A stretch of 64,000 bases of DNA, from positions 40,103 to 104,102 of the forward strand of contig NZ_JAVFVT010000025.1 in assembly GCF_030929555.1 (NCBI RefSeq), in the 5' to 3' direction. The position numbers and the translations under genes are program-made. The notes beneath the pieces were generated by a model. The model worked only from the letters and a program-made list of their open reading frames with translations, did not search any database and was not told the DNA's origin. This document shows, piece after piece, positions 1 to 9,098 of this stretch (the first letter of the stretch is position 1; each line of letters begins with the position of its first letter). The DNA is from Paenibacillus sp. LHD-117. GTDB lineage: Bacteria; Bacillota; Bacilli; Paenibacillales; Paenibacillaceae.

Positions 1-241
1 CGTTTTCTTTTTCCTTAGCAGAGGATCCTTGGCTGAACAAAATTTCCGTCGTATATTTGGTGCCGGATAGCGCATCCTTAAACCGTTGCTCGTCCTGTAC
101 CCATCTTGGCTCATCTTTGGTCGGCAATACGATGCCGACGCTTACTTCGCCGCCGCTTCCGTTTTTGCCGCATGCCGCCAAAATCGTCGCGAACACCATG
201 ACGACAAGCAGAAGAGAAATCGATTTGAATCCTTTTTTCAT
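1..241 (-). CDS. Sugar ABC transporter substrate-binding lipoprotein, ChvE/XylF type (N-terminal part)
   Basis: This is the first 80 codons of a gene that runs off the left edge. It starts at an ATG at 241-239 preceded by GAGAGGGG. The product begins with a lysine-rich lipoprotein signal ending in the lipobox LAAC (Cys about residue 24), then a Gly/Ser linker and the stretch VGIVLPTKDEPRWVQDEQRF. That stretch is typical of the first strand of periplasmic binding proteins of the multiple-sugar/xylose (ChvE, XylF) family. By family, it would be tethered to the outer face of the membrane and deliver a monosaccharide to an ABC importer, whose ATPase and permease genes would lie beyond the edge. 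A cre-like box lies 67 bases upstream, which fits catabolite repression. The chemoreceptor gene just upstream could share the ligand. Confidence 0.8.
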   Translation of the reverse strand, partial: MKKGFKSISLLLVVMVFATILAACGKNGSGGEVSVGIVLPTKDEPRWVQDEQRFKDALSGTKYTTEILFSQGSSAKEKEN

Positions 242-307
242 TTTGTTTACCCCTCTCAATGTGTACTCTCTTGCTTACAAATCAACTATATCACCGCTTA
301 TACGGTG

Positions 308-321
308 TGAAAGCGCTAACC
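308..321. promoter_or_regulatory. Candidate cre box (CcpA site) before the ChvE-like gene
   Basis: TGAAAGCGCTAACC matches the CcpA operator consensus TGNNANCGNTNWCA at every fixed position except the last. The reverse strand gives an equally good match with only the first base off. It lies in the 102-base gap between the chemoreceptor stop and the sugar-binding protein start, where a repressor site is expected. The function is inferred from consensus only. Confidence 0.55.
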
Positions 322-343
322 ACTAGCACTCTTTTATAACCGT

Positions 344-2464
344 CTATACTTTTTTGACCTCGTCATGGTACGACTCCTCCACCTTGAACGCGGATACCGC
401 CCCTTTAAGCTCCGATACCAGCTCGACAAGCCGCCTTGCATGGTCGGACACCTGCTGAACGGAATCGGTCTGCGCTTCAATCGAAGCAGCGATTTGTTGC
501 GTCGAAGCCGTTGTCTGCTCGGTAACCGCCGATATTTGTTCCATGGAAGAAACGACGACGCCTTTCAGCTGGTCGATGCCCGCGACCGTCTCCCGCTCGT
601 CTTGCACGCTCCGCATCATCCTCCCGATCGAATGGGTCATCACGTTCATCGCGCCGCTTACTTCCGATACGGCAGCCTTCTGCGTCTCGTTGATGGCATT
701 CGTTTCTTGTACGACAGCCACAAGCTCGCGCGTCTGGGACATGACAACAGACACGGTCGCTTGAATCTCTCTTGCGGAACGTTTCGACTGATCGGCCAGA
801 CGCCTGACTTCGTCCGCTACGACGGCGAAACCTTTGCCATGCGCTCCGGCCCTCGCCGCTTCGATGGACGCGTTTATGGACAAAATATTCGTCTGCTCAG
901 TCATGTCGGCAATCGCTTTCGTGACGGAGGAGATCGTTTCCGAATAGGCATGCAAGCCGCTAACGACGGTCGTTACTTGACGGAAAGCCTCCTCAAGCCG
1001 CGTATAGGAAGTCTCCAGCTTCGCCGCATGGGCCGCTCCCTCCCGCACTTGAGCGCCGGATTCTCCCAGTACGCGCTCGACTTCGCTCGATTGCCCAAGA
1101 AGAATCCCGATCTTGCGGCTAAGCTGGCTTACGGCCTCGGAGCTCTTCTCTACCTCCACGGACGTCATGGAAGCGCCCGCAGCGATTTCTTCAGTCGACC
1201 GGGCTACCTCGAGGCCGGAGACGGCATTTTCATTCGAGATATCGCTTACGCCGCTCGCCGATTGTTCCACGGCGGTTACGTTCTCGCCTACCGATCGAAC
1301 CAATGACCGCATGCTGCCGAGCATCGCGTTGTAGCTTTTGGCCAAATCACCGATTTCATCGTTCTGGCGATAGTCGAACTCCTTGACCAAGTTCCCTTCG
1401 GCCGTAAGCGCGATCGTCTCTCGAAGCTTCTGTACGACGCCAAACACCCGCGTGGCGATGTAATAAGCGGCAAGCGCTCCGATACCTAGCCCGAGAGCCA
1501 TCGCAATCGCGCTTGTGCGAAGGAATTCCATCATTCGGCCGAAGAGGGCGCTCTTCTCGGCGAAGGAGACGACGGTCCAGTTCATGGAATATACAAAGGA
1601 GACCTCGCCGCGATAGGAAACGTCATTCCAACGGAAGTCGATTCCTTCTCTTTTGCCCTCTTCGATTTCCTGAAGCCATCCGAACGTGTCGGACATCCGA
1701 TTAGAGTTATCCATGACATCCTGGACGCCGGCAGCATGGCCGCTCCTCCGCGGATCGATGTTTTTCCCGTCCATTCCCCGCATAAAGGATGAAACGATTC
1801 GCCCTTGGTTGTCATAGATGACAAGCTTGTTGTCGCCAAACATCTCATTGGATTCCCGGAGTGTTCCAATGCCGCTAAGATCGATGTCGAAGCCCACTGC
1901 GCCGTACCATTCCCCGTTCAACGTCACCGGCGTCATGACCGACAACGCCATCTTGCCCGTTCGTTCGTCCTGGCGAACATCCGTCCACGTCGTCTCTTTG
2001 TTCCGCTTCGCCGATTCATACAGCGGATTGTCCCCGGCTTCCGCACGCTCCGGCGAAGCGGAAGCGCGTTGCAGCTCGCCTCCGGACTCGGATATGAAAA
2101 ACACGCCAAGCAAGGAAGGATCCTTGGCTTGCGCCGACTGCAGCAACAGATCAAGCGATTGGCCCTCGTTCTCCGAAGAACGGCCGGCAATTTCGATTCC
2201 TTTGGCCAGCTGCTCCAGAGCCTGCTCGTAACGTTCGGTCAACATCCTCATTTCCCTGGTAGCGCTTTCAACTTGTACCGCGTTTCCATCCGAGAACGTG
2301 TCTTGAAGCGAAGCCTGGACGGTCGCGAACAGCATGGCGGTCGAACCCGCGAGCGATACGAACACCGCGGCCGAGATAAAGGCCGTCCACTTGAACCGGA
2401 GCGAGCGCCGTTTCTCTTTCTTGACTCTCTTCGAATCGCTTGTCCGTTCCGTTGAATGGTTCAT
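344..2464 (-). CDS. Methyl-accepting chemotaxis protein with extracellular Cache-type sensor
   Basis: A 706-residue transmembrane chemoreceptor. A basic N-terminus leads into a first membrane helix (about 26-50). An extracellular region of about 260 residues with Cache-like features follows (QDERTGKMALSVMTPV, WYGAVGFDIDL). A second helix (about 318-340) with GLGIGALAAYYIA leads into a HAMP linker and a long cytoplasmic coiled coil. The signalling tip is clear: MTEQTNILSINASIEAARAG followed by GKGFAVVADEVRRLADQS, the conserved hairpin that contacts CheA and CheW. The start ATG has GAGGGG upstream. It sits between two sugar-binding protein genes, so attraction to a sugar, directly or through a binding protein, is plausible but inferred. 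No C-terminal CheR-tethering pentapeptide is seen. Confidence 0.93.
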   Translation of the reverse strand: MNHSTERTSDSKRVKKEKRRSLRFKWTAFISAAVFVSLAGSTAMLFATVQASLQDTFSDGNAVQVESATREMRMLTERYEQALEQLAKGIEIAGRSSENEGQSLDLLLQSAQAKDPSLLGVFFISESGGELQRASASPERAEAGDNPLYESAKRNKETTWTDVRQDERTGKMALSVMTPVTLNGEWYGAVGFDIDLSGIGTLRESNEMFGDNKLVIYDNQGRIVSSFMRGMDGKNIDPRRSGHAAGVQDVMDNSNRMSDTFGWLQEIEEGKREGIDFRWNDVSYRGEVSFVYSMNWTVVSFAEKSALFGRMMEFLRTSAIAMALGLGIGALAAYYIATRVFGVVQKLRETIALTAEGNLVKEFDYRQNDEIGDLAKSYNAMLGSMRSLVRSVGENVTAVEQSASGVSDISNENAVSGLEVARSTEEIAAGASMTSVEVEKSSEAVSQLSRKIGILLGQSSEVERVLGESGAQVREGAAHAAKLETSYTRLEEAFRQVTTVVSGLHAYSETISSVTKAIADMTEQTNILSINASIEAARAGAHGKGFAVVADEVRRLADQSKRSAREIQATVSVVMSQTRELVAVVQETNAINETQKAAVSEVSGAMNVMTHSIGRMMRSVQDERETVAGIDQLKGVVVSSMEQISAVTEQTTASTQQIAASIEAQTDSVQQVSDHARRLVELVSELKGAVSAFKVEESYHDEVKKV

Positions 2465-2714
2465 CGTTGTTAACCCCTCGTCTCATAGAATTGGAAGAAT
2501 GCCACTCCTTATTGTAATCGAGCCGCTTTCGCCGCAATGGACCAATCGAATTCAAAGATTTGCGATGGCTAGCATTTTTTTGCGATATGAGAAAAACTTT
2601 TATCGGAGTACATCGAGGATGTGCGACCGCGTTTAAGCGGAAGTTTTTATCGCCAATCAGAAAAATCTCCTTTTCGCTTTATCGCTTTAAAGAACTTAAA
2701 TTTTCTGATGTGGT
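2465..2714. other. Intergenic stretch with no recognised gene
   Basis: About 250 bases upstream of the chemoreceptor start. The part next to 2714 is AT-rich (runs such as ttttatcg and cttaaattttctg) and presumably holds the chemoreceptor promoter. I could not pick a convincing -35/-10 pair, and no coding signal is visible. Confidence 0.4.
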
Positions 2715-2747
2715 AAAAAAAAAAGCCCGGCTGCTGCCGAGCCGGGC
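2715..2747 (-). terminator. Rho-independent terminator after the XylF-like gene
   Basis: On the minus strand an 8-bp stem (GCCCGGCT with AGCCGGGC) and a 7-base loop are followed by ten T. It begins 21 bases past the stop of the XylF-like gene and so ends the four-gene sensing operon before the chemoreceptor. Confidence 0.88.
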
Positions 2748-2768
2748 GATACCTATAGGGAAACGATG

Positions 2769-3878
2769 TTATGGTTTCTGCTTTACGTTCTTATACACGT
2801 CATTCCAGGAATGAAATCCGTCCGCGATGACCGTCTCGTCCATGTTCTGTTTATCGACGGCAATCGGCGACAGCAGCACGGAAGGCACTTCGATCTTGCC
2901 GTTGTTGACCTTCCTCCCCGTATCGACCTTCTCGCCTTTGGCCAGCTTCACCGCAAGCTCGGCCGCTTCCTCGGCAAGCGAATGGATCGGCTTGTAGACC
3001 GTCATCGTCTGCGTCCCTTCGACGATGCGCTGCGCCGCGGCCAGCTCCGCGTCCTGCCCGGCGACCGGTATCCGCTCCGCCAGCCCCTGCTCGGCAAGCG
3101 CCTGGATGACGCCGCCCGCCGTAGCGTCGTTCGCGGCGATCACCGCATCGATCTTGTTCCCGTTCGCTTGAAGCGCGGCTTGCATATTAGCCAACGCGTT
3201 CGCGGGCGTCCAATCCTTCGTCCACTGGTCGTACACGATGGTAATGTCCCCGCTGTCGATAAGCGGCTGAAGCACATTAAACACGCCTGTTTTGATCATA
3301 TGCGCGTTATTGTCCGTTTCCGCGCCCCCGATATATACATAATTCCCTTTCGGAACCAGCTTCGTAATCGCCTTCGCCTGCAATTCCCCTACCCGCTCGT
3401 TGTCGAAGGATACGTACAAGTCGATTTCGGCGTTTTTGACCAGACGGTCGTAGGCCAGCACCTTAATGCCAGAAGAATGGGCTTTCTTCACGATGGACGC
3501 CGTCGCCTCCGCGTTGTGCGGCACCATGACGAGGATATCCACGCCTTGGCTGATCATCGTCTCTGCTTGCGAGATTTGCGCCGCATCGTCTCCGTTCGCC
3601 GCCATGATGACCACTTCCGCTCCCAACGCTTCGACCGCGGCCTCGAACAAATCACGATCCTTCTGCCAGCGCTCCTCTACTAAGGTATCCATGGAGAAGC
3701 CGATTCTGATTTTGCCGTCCGAATGTACCGGATTCCCCTCTGGAGACCCGCTCGGCGAAGGCTGGATGGGTTCATTCCCGGCGCGGCTTTCCCCTGCGTC
3801 CGATTCGCAAGCAGATGCGAGGACGACGAATGCCAGCGCCGCCAGAAACAGCCTTAAAGGTATGAACAGCCTTGTCAT
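2769..3878 (-). CDS. XylF-like sugar-binding lipoprotein
   Basis: A substrate-binding protein of the D-xylose/ribose periplasmic-binding family, 369 residues with the start chosen here. I chose ATG 3878 because GGAAGGAG lies 10 bases upstream and the product then opens directly with a signal and lipobox (VVLASAC). An ATG at 3920 overlaps the upstream stop as ATGA but has no good ribosome site. The body shows the XylF pattern: IRIGFSMDTLVEERWQKDRD, then QAETMISQGVDILVMVPHNA, KVLAYDRLV, and AVIAANDATAGGVIQAL in the second lobe. It follows the regulator of a sugar-sensing trio, so it is probably either that system's target or an extra ligand receptor. No ABC ATPase or permease follows; a terminator does. 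Confidence 0.85.
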   Translation of the reverse strand: MTRLFIPLRLFLAALAFVVLASACESDAGESRAGNEPIQPSPSGSPEGNPVHSDGKIRIGFSMDTLVEERWQKDRDLFEAAVEALGAEVVIMAANGDDAAQISQAETMISQGVDILVMVPHNAEATASIVKKAHSSGIKVLAYDRLVKNAEIDLYVSFDNERVGELQAKAITKLVPKGNYVYIGGAETDNNAHMIKTGVFNVLQPLIDSGDITIVYDQWTKDWTPANALANMQAALQANGNKIDAVIAANDATAGGVIQALAEQGLAERIPVAGQDAELAAAQRIVEGTQTMTVYKPIHSLAEEAAELAVKLAKGEKVDTGRKVNNGKIEVPSVLLSPIAVDKQNMDETVIADGFHSWNDVYKNVKQKP

Positions 3879-3916
3879 CCGCTTCTCGCTCCTTCCCGCC
3901 GCTTTTTCGCGATCCG

Positions 3917-5458
3917 TCATGTTTTTCTGCCGAGCAGCGTCCTCCGGTATTCCGTCGGAGAAACGTCGCACATTTTTTTGAACACTTTGCTGAAGTAGTT
4001 CGGATCATGATAGCCGACCTCGAACGTAATTTCCTTCAAGCTTTTTTCGGGATCCCCCATCAGCTTCTTCGCCTTTTCGATGCGGCATTCCGTCAGGAAG
4101 TCGATGTAGTTGACGCCGAGCTGCTCCTTGAACATCTTGCTAATGTAGAACGGGCTGAGCCCCGCCTTCTTCCCGATAACGTCCAGCGATATGTCCTCAT
4201 GGGAATGCTGTTCGATATATTGTTTGATCTGATGCATCAAATCCGGCTCCAGCCGGCTGTTATGTTCCTCGTATGCTTGCCTCATCCGATCGAGCAGCAG
4301 ACCGGTCTCGGCGCGGAGCTGGCGGCAATCCTGCGCTTGATAAGAGAATAGCGGGGTGTCCGATTCAACGCCCAGTTCGCCCAGCACGCGGGAGGCGATC
4401 CACAACAGCTCCAGCACCCGCTGCTGAATATGAAGCAGCTCGACTCCTTCGCGCTCATGCTGCCCGATCGCATCCATGACGTCCGCGCGAACTTGATCCC
4501 ACTCGCCGAGCCGAATCCGGTCGAAGAACTGCTTCTCCCGCTGCTTCGATAGATGCCCGTCCCGCGCCGTCCCCGTCACGGGCACATCGGAGTAGAACCG
4601 GTATTTGGCAGGAAGCGACGTATCCATGGAGGCAATCAACGATTCTTGGTAGGATTGCCGGATCTGCTCCAACGACTCGCAGACGTTCCCGATGCCTACA
4701 AACCACCCTGCTCCGGCATCCGTCTTCGCGACGAATAGAATTTCGCGGGCAAGGGAGACGGCTTGCGTCCGGAATGACCTGTCCGGATCCCGGAACACAA
4801 TGATCGGAAGCTGCCTGCCGTATAACGCTCCCACCCAAACGGCCGCCGACTGACGGACCTTCTCCTTGACGGCGGAGTACAGATGCTCCGCTCCGGAGGG
4901 CAGCGATACCAGCATGACAAACTTCTCGCTCGCGCTGCGGCTGTCCATCATTCCGACCAGCTCGTCCAAATGCACTTCGTGAACATGGTCGAACAGCAGC
5001 TGCGTCACGATATCGGTCTCGACCAGCGGCAGCGCCTTCCTCAGCGCTTGCTGCTGATGCAAGCTTGTTTCCTGCAGCAGCCTTTCTTCCTCGACCAGTC
5101 GGATGACCTTTCCGACCGTCGCGATGATTTCGCTGGCTTTGCTCGGCTTGAGCAGATAATCCTTGACGCCCAGCTTAATCGCCTTGCGGGCGTATTCGAA
5201 AGTGTCGTAGGCGGTGACCATCACGAATTTGATGCCGGGGTGCTCTGCGCTAATGTGTTCCACGGCTTCAATGCCGTTCATCCCGGGCATCTTAATGTCC
5301 ATCAGAATGATATCCGGCATGAACGTGCCGGCCATCTGCACGGCAATCTTCCCGTTTTTCGCTTGCTCGATGGCAAGCTCCGGATACCCTTTGCGCAGAA
5401 TCGCGTGCAGACCTTCCCGCTCGATCTGTTCGTCATCGACAATTAATAGTTTAATCAT
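3917..5458 (-). CDS. YesN-type response regulator (AraC output)
   Basis: A 513-residue transcription regulator. Residues 1-120 form a receiver with acidic pair DD near 8-9 and phospho-acceptor Asp54 in ILMDIKMPGMNG, followed by KLGVKDYLLKP. A long middle region of about 270 residues precedes two C-terminal AraC helix-turn-helix motifs (residues about 410-505; ISLDVIGKKAGLSPFYISKMF and ITFEVGYHDPNYFSKVFKK). The start overlaps the kinase stop by 8 bases, indicating translational coupling. By family it is activated by the adjacent kinase and switches on sugar transport genes. Candidate targets here are the two XylF/ChvE-like genes. Confidence 0.93.
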   Translation of the reverse strand: MIKLLIVDDEQIEREGLHAILRKGYPELAIEQAKNGKIAVQMAGTFMPDIILMDIKMPGMNGIEAVEHISAEHPGIKFVMVTAYDTFEYARKAIKLGVKDYLLKPSKASEIIATVGKVIRLVEEERLLQETSLHQQQALRKALPLVETDIVTQLLFDHVHEVHLDELVGMMDSRSASEKFVMLVSLPSGAEHLYSAVKEKVRQSAAVWVGALYGRQLPIIVFRDPDRSFRTQAVSLAREILFVAKTDAGAGWFVGIGNVCESLEQIRQSYQESLIASMDTSLPAKYRFYSDVPVTGTARDGHLSKQREKQFFDRIRLGEWDQVRADVMDAIGQHEREGVELLHIQQRVLELLWIASRVLGELGVESDTPLFSYQAQDCRQLRAETGLLLDRMRQAYEEHNSRLEPDLMHQIKQYIEQHSHEDISLDVIGKKAGLSPFYISKMFKEQLGVNYIDFLTECRIEKAKKLMGDPEKSLKEITFEVGYHDPNYFSKVFKKMCDVSPTEYRRTLLGRKT

Positions 5459-6899
5459 ATTTCTCGCTTTTCCTTTCCTTCGGTATGCGCAACACGACCT
5501 TCGTTCCGCCTTCCGGGCCGCTCTCGATATCGATTACGTCGGTCAGCCCGTAGAAAAGGCGCAGCCGCTTCACGACGTTACCGAAGCCGATGCCGGTCGA
5601 ATGCCCTTCCGCTCCGGATGTTTGCTCCTCCAGAATACTCGTCATTTTCTCCTGCGGCATCCCAGGTCCGTCGTCTTCGATCTCGATCGTTATCCGCTCC
5701 TCCCCGCCGGCAATACGAAACCGGATAATGCCGCCTTCTTCGGCGGGCTCGACGGCATGGATAACCGCATTCTCCACGATGGGCTGCAGCGTCAAGCCCG
5801 GAATTTGGACGTGTAGGCAAGACTCGTCGATGTCCATTTGCAGCTGCAGGCGATCGGTAAACCTGGCTTTCTGGATTTCGATGTACTGCTTCAGCACCTT
5901 GACCTCCTCGTACAGCGTGACGGACCGGTCGAGCCGCTTCAGATTGTAGCGCAGCAAATTCGCGACTGACACAAGCAAGTCGCTCGTCTCCTCCGAGCCC
6001 TCCAAATACGCCTTCTTGGAGAGGGTATCCAGCGTATTGAACAGAAAATGCGGGTTAATCTGGCTCTGCAAGCTGCGAAGCTGGCTTTCCCGCAGAAGCA
6101 GCTTATTCTGCTGAAGCTCGTTCTCCAGCTGGGCTTTCTGCTGAATTTCCGAAATCAGATTGTTTATGTTGATGCGCATACGGTCGAACATCTTCGCAAG
6201 GAAGGAAATTTCGTCGTTCGACGCGACCTCGATCTCCAGGTCGAACCGTCCCCGAGACAGCTCCTTCGCCGCCTGGGTCAGCTTCAGCACAGGTCTCGTG
6301 ATACTTAACGAGAACCAATACGTGAACAGCAGCATCAGAAACGTAATGAGCAAAAGCAGCCAGATGCCCAGCTTATTGAGCTCGGCGGATTGCTCGATGA
6401 TGCCTCTGTAGAACCGTTCGTACGTCTTTAAATCCTTGTCCAGCAGAGTCAGCGTCATCTCGGCTATGTAAACCGATATCCGGTCCGCTTCCGAAAACGC
6501 CTCGGTGGAAGCCTCGGTTTCGAGCTCGGTCTGGAACAAAACCGCCCGGTCCGCCGATTCGATCAGGCTGTCGATCATATTGACGAAGTTGGTCAACGCA
6601 AAATCGTTTTCGTCGTTTCTGAGCAAATAGATGTCTTGTCTGACGTCCAGTAGCTTTGTTTTGCTTGCGTCGACCTGCTCCAACGCGGAAGGCGCCGGCG
6701 TCTGCATGAAGTTATTGAGCGCCGTCACCACCTGCTGGCTAGCGCCCGTTACTTCGTTCATGCGCAGATACCGCTGAAGAATATCGTTGTATTGATCCTG
6801 CGTCTTCTGATTGTAATAAGTAAGCGCTATCCAAATGGCCGCCATGATGAACAATACGATGGTCGCGAGGACCCATATTTTTTTCTGTATGCTGTTCAT
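5451..6899 (-). CDS. LytS/YesM-type sensor histidine kinase
   Basis: A 482-residue membrane kinase. One N-terminal helix (about 8-28), an extracellular helical sensor of about 150 residues and a second helix (about 173-195) are followed by HAMP (about 196-250) and a coiled coil. The His_kinase box is SLQSQINPHFLFNTLDTLS, with the phosphorylated His in NPHFLFN. The ATPase domain has N-box LQPIVENAVIHAV and G-boxes EDDGPGMP and GIGFGNVVKRL. It starts at ATG 6899 inside the ATGA overlap with the preceding binding-protein gene, so sensor and kinase are made together. By analogy with XylFII-LytS, ligand binding by that neighbour would regulate this kinase. Confidence 0.93.
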   Translation of the reverse strand: MNSIQKKIWVLATIVLFIMAAIWIALTYYNQKTQDQYNDILQRYLRMNEVTGASQQVVTALNNFMQTPAPSALEQVDASKTKLLDVRQDIYLLRNDENDFALTNFVNMIDSLIESADRAVLFQTELETEASTEAFSEADRISVYIAEMTLTLLDKDLKTYERFYRGIIEQSAELNKLGIWLLLLITFLMLLFTYWFSLSITRPVLKLTQAAKELSRGRFDLEIEVASNDEISFLAKMFDRMRININNLISEIQQKAQLENELQQNKLLLRESQLRSLQSQINPHFLFNTLDTLSKKAYLEGSEETSDLLVSVANLLRYNLKRLDRSVTLYEEVKVLKQYIEIQKARFTDRLQLQMDIDESCLHVQIPGLTLQPIVENAVIHAVEPAEEGGIIRFRIAGGEERITIEIEDDGPGMPQEKMTSILEEQTSGAEGHSTGIGFGNVVKRLRLFYGLTDVIDIESGPEGGTKVVLRIPKERKSEKYD

Positions 6900-7873
6900 T
6901 GGCTATCCGCTTCCTTCAGCATTTGAATATCGGTGTAGTAACCGTTGATATCAAGAGGCACCGTCTCGCCGTTCAGCCATTCGATCATCCGCTGCACGCT
7001 TAGCTTCCCCATCATCTCCGGCGATTGGCCGATGACTCCGTCAAGCATGCCGCGCTCCAGCAAAGACAAAGATTCCTTGCCGTCGTCGAACGTATAGACA
7101 TGGTAAGCGTCCACCCGTGAGCGTCTGCCGATTTCCTGCAGCATCGCCCCAACCATGTTCGCGTTTACCGCGATGAAGGCATCTACGTCAGGCATTCGGT
7201 TCATGGAATCCCTCGTGGCGGAGAAAACCTGTTCTCTCGTATCCGGTGTTTCGGCGTATTCCGTCCGAATATCAGGATAGTTGCCGAGCACGTCCAGAAT
7301 TCCGCTTAAACGCTGCTTCAGATCGTACTCCCGGCGGCTATCCCCCATCAGAATGACCGTGCCTGACTCGCCCATGTCGGCAAGCAGCTGCCTCGCGATC
7401 ATCTGGCCCGCATTATAGTGATCGGAGCCGACGTACGTTCTTCTCAAACTTTCCGCCATCGGCACATCGTTCGCCACCGTAATGACGGGAATGCCGTAGA
7501 ACGCCGCTTTGCTTTTCGTCAACGTTTTGAACGCGTCCGTGTCCAGCCCCTGGACAATGATTCCGTCTACCTTGGACGCGGTCGCGATCTCGATTTTTTT
7601 CAAAAAATCATCCTGGTTCCTGCCGTAGCTGCCCCATACTTCAAGGCTCGCGCCTTCCTTCAAGGCCTGCTCCTGCGCGCCATCGCCGACCTTGTCCCAG
7701 AAGGGCGTATCCAGCTCCTGCGTGATGAGAACAAGGCGATATTGCTCTTGCCGCTGAACCGATGCCTCCGGCAGCTCCCAGTCGGAACGAAACGCTTTGC
7801 CGGCAGACGAAATCGTGAAATAGAATAAAGTGACGCATACGGCGCCGAGCACGAATAAAAGTGTTTTGCGCAA
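6896..7873 (-). CDS. Membrane-anchored sugar-binding sensor protein (XylFII-like)
   Basis: A 325-residue periplasmic-binding-protein-fold product with a single N-terminal hydrophobic segment (about 3-24) and no lipobox cysteine, so it is probably held as a membrane anchor. Type I binding-protein features are visible: RLVLITQELDTPFWDKVGDG, VDGIIVQGLDTDAF, IPVITVANDVP, TVILMGDS and DAFIAVNANMVGAM. The start is TTG at 7873, with AAAGGAG nine bases upstream. It is the first gene of the operon and overlaps the kinase by four bases. That order (binding protein, LytS-like kinase, YesN-like regulator) is the one described for the xylose three-component system of Clostridium beijerinckii. The actual ligand is unknown. 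Confidence 0.85.
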   Translation of the reverse strand: MRKTLLFVLGAVCVTLFYFTISSAGKAFRSDWELPEASVQRQEQYRLVLITQELDTPFWDKVGDGAQEQALKEGASLEVWGSYGRNQDDFLKKIEIATASKVDGIIVQGLDTDAFKTLTKSKAAFYGIPVITVANDVPMAESLRRTYVGSDHYNAGQMIARQLLADMGESGTVILMGDSRREYDLKQRLSGILDVLGNYPDIRTEYAETPDTREQVFSATRDSMNRMPDVDAFIAVNANMVGAMLQEIGRRSRVDAYHVYTFDDGKESLSLLERGMLDGVIGQSPEMMGKLSVQRMIEWLNGETVPLDINGYYTDIQMLKEADSQ

Positions 7874-7949
7874 GCGGAGGGTCTCCTTTGCTTCGATGAA
7901 TGTTTCCGTCCTATGAATGGCTTAAAACCCGCGACAAATAAGCTTAATC

Positions 7950-7955
7950 ATTATA
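7950..7955 (-). promoter_or_regulatory. Possible -10 box of the sugar-sensor operon
   Basis: A perfect TATAAT on the minus strand, about 77 bases before the TTG start of the sensor gene. No convincing -35 hexamer stands at 16-18 bases, so this is a weak call based on one box in an AT-rich stretch. Confidence 0.3.
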
Positions 7956-8030
7956 ATGGCATCTTCGACCAATTTCTATTTAATTTATTTTCCAAGCATG
8001 TTAAGCATTCGGGCGCTTCGATAAAGCTAG

Positions 8031-8070
8031 AAAGCCGCCAATCCCGATTATACAGGAAGCCGGCGGCTTT
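8031..8070 (-). terminator. Likely terminator at the end of the mmg operon
   Basis: A 9-bp perfect stem (AAAGCCGCC with GGCGGCTTT) with a 22-base loop, about 24 bases past the stop of the methylisocitrate lyase gene. The T-tract on the minus strand is short and interrupted, so efficiency is uncertain. Confidence 0.55.
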
Positions 8071-8093
8071 TATGCAAAAGATTTTGTTTCTGC

Positions 8094-8996
8094 TTACTCC
8101 GGCAGCACCGTCTTGGCGATCATGCTGTCGAGCGCCTCGTAATCGGCGTATCGGATCGTCTCGTACAGCTCCTTGCGCGTCTGCATGTCATTCACGGAAG
8201 CCGACTGCGTGCCGGAGCGCGCAATCTCCGCGAAGACCCGCTCGTACGCCTTGGCCGCCACCCGCAGCGACGTCACGGGATAGATGACCATGCGGAAGCC
8301 CCAGCTCGCGAATTGGGCAGCGGTGTAATAAGGCGTCCGGCCGAATTCGGTCATGTTTGCGAGCAGTGGAGCGCCGATGGCCGCGCCGAATTGCCGGAAC
8401 TCCGCTTCGCCCTCAAGCGCCTCGGGGAAGATGGCGTCCGCACCCGCCGCAACGTATTGCCGCGCCCTTGCGATCGCCGCCTCCAACCCTTCCGCGCTTC
8501 TCGCATCCGTCCGCGCGACGACGTACAAGGTCGGACTGACCGACTTGATCATCCTAATCTTCTGCGCCATCTCTTCGGCCGGGATCAGCCGCTTGCCGTT
8601 CAGATGGCCGCATTTCTTCGGCATGTCCTGGTCTTCGAGCTGTACGGCGGCCGCCTTCGCCTCGACCATTTCCTTGGCAGCCCTTGCAACGTTCAGCACG
8701 CCGCCGTAACCGGTGTCGATATCGACGAGCACGGGCAGACCCGATGCCCGGACCAGCTCGCGCGCCCGCTCCGCAACCTCGTTGCTGTAGATCAGCCCCA
8801 GATCGGGAAGCCCTCGACTTGCCGTATAAGCCGCTCCGGACAAATACAATGCCTCGAAACCGCACGTCTTCGCCACTCTCGCCGACATGCCGTCATGTGC
8901 GCCCGGGATTTGGACGATCGGCCCCGAATCGACCAGCCCGCGGAACCGTTCGGCCAGCTCACACTGACCGGGCTCCTCTTCCACTAACCAAGACAT
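8094..8996 (-). CDS. prpB: 2-methylisocitrate lyase
   Basis: Cleaves 2-methylisocitrate to pyruvate and succinate, the last step of the methylcitrate cycle for propionyl-CoA; cytoplasmic. At 300 residues it has the usual family length. Visible signatures of the isocitrate lyase/PEP mutase superfamily are VQIPGAHDGMSARVAK, LPVLVDIDTGYG (Mg-binding Asp), VQLEDQDMPKKCGHLNGK with the catalytic-loop motif KKCGH, and VARTDAR. It corresponds to mmgF (yqiQ) of the Bacillus mmg operon and is the last gene of this one. A GGAGGTGGGG site precedes the ATG. It is separated from the dehydratase gene by 372 bases that hold a structured repeat, unusual inside an otherwise tight operon. Confidence 0.93.
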   Translation of the reverse strand: MSWLVEEEPGQCELAERFRGLVDSGPIVQIPGAHDGMSARVAKTCGFEALYLSGAAYTASRGLPDLGLIYSNEVAERARELVRASGLPVLVDIDTGYGGVLNVARAAKEMVEAKAAAVQLEDQDMPKKCGHLNGKRLIPAEEMAQKIRMIKSVSPTLYVVARTDARSAEGLEAAIARARQYVAAGADAIFPEALEGEAEFRQFGAAIGAPLLANMTEFGRTPYYTAAQFASWGFRMVIYPVTSLRVAAKAYERVFAEIARSGTQSASVNDMQTRKELYETIRYADYEALDSMIAKTVLPE

Positions 8997-9098
8997 AACG
9001 GAATCCCCACCTCCAGCTTCTAGTAGAACGATCCAAAAATTCCGTAACCATCGCGACTTCGGCGATCCTTCAAACGGTATGCCGAACTGAAAAGATGG

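Noticed and set aside
365..1306. 313-codon open frame on the plus strand opposite the chemoreceptor
   Set aside because: It lies wholly antisense to a clear MCP gene, has Arg/His/Leu-rich composition typical of a shadow frame and no ribosome site.
2766..3683. 305-codon plus-strand frame opposite the XylF-like gene
   Set aside because: Antisense shadow in GC-rich DNA; the minus-strand product has full family similarity.
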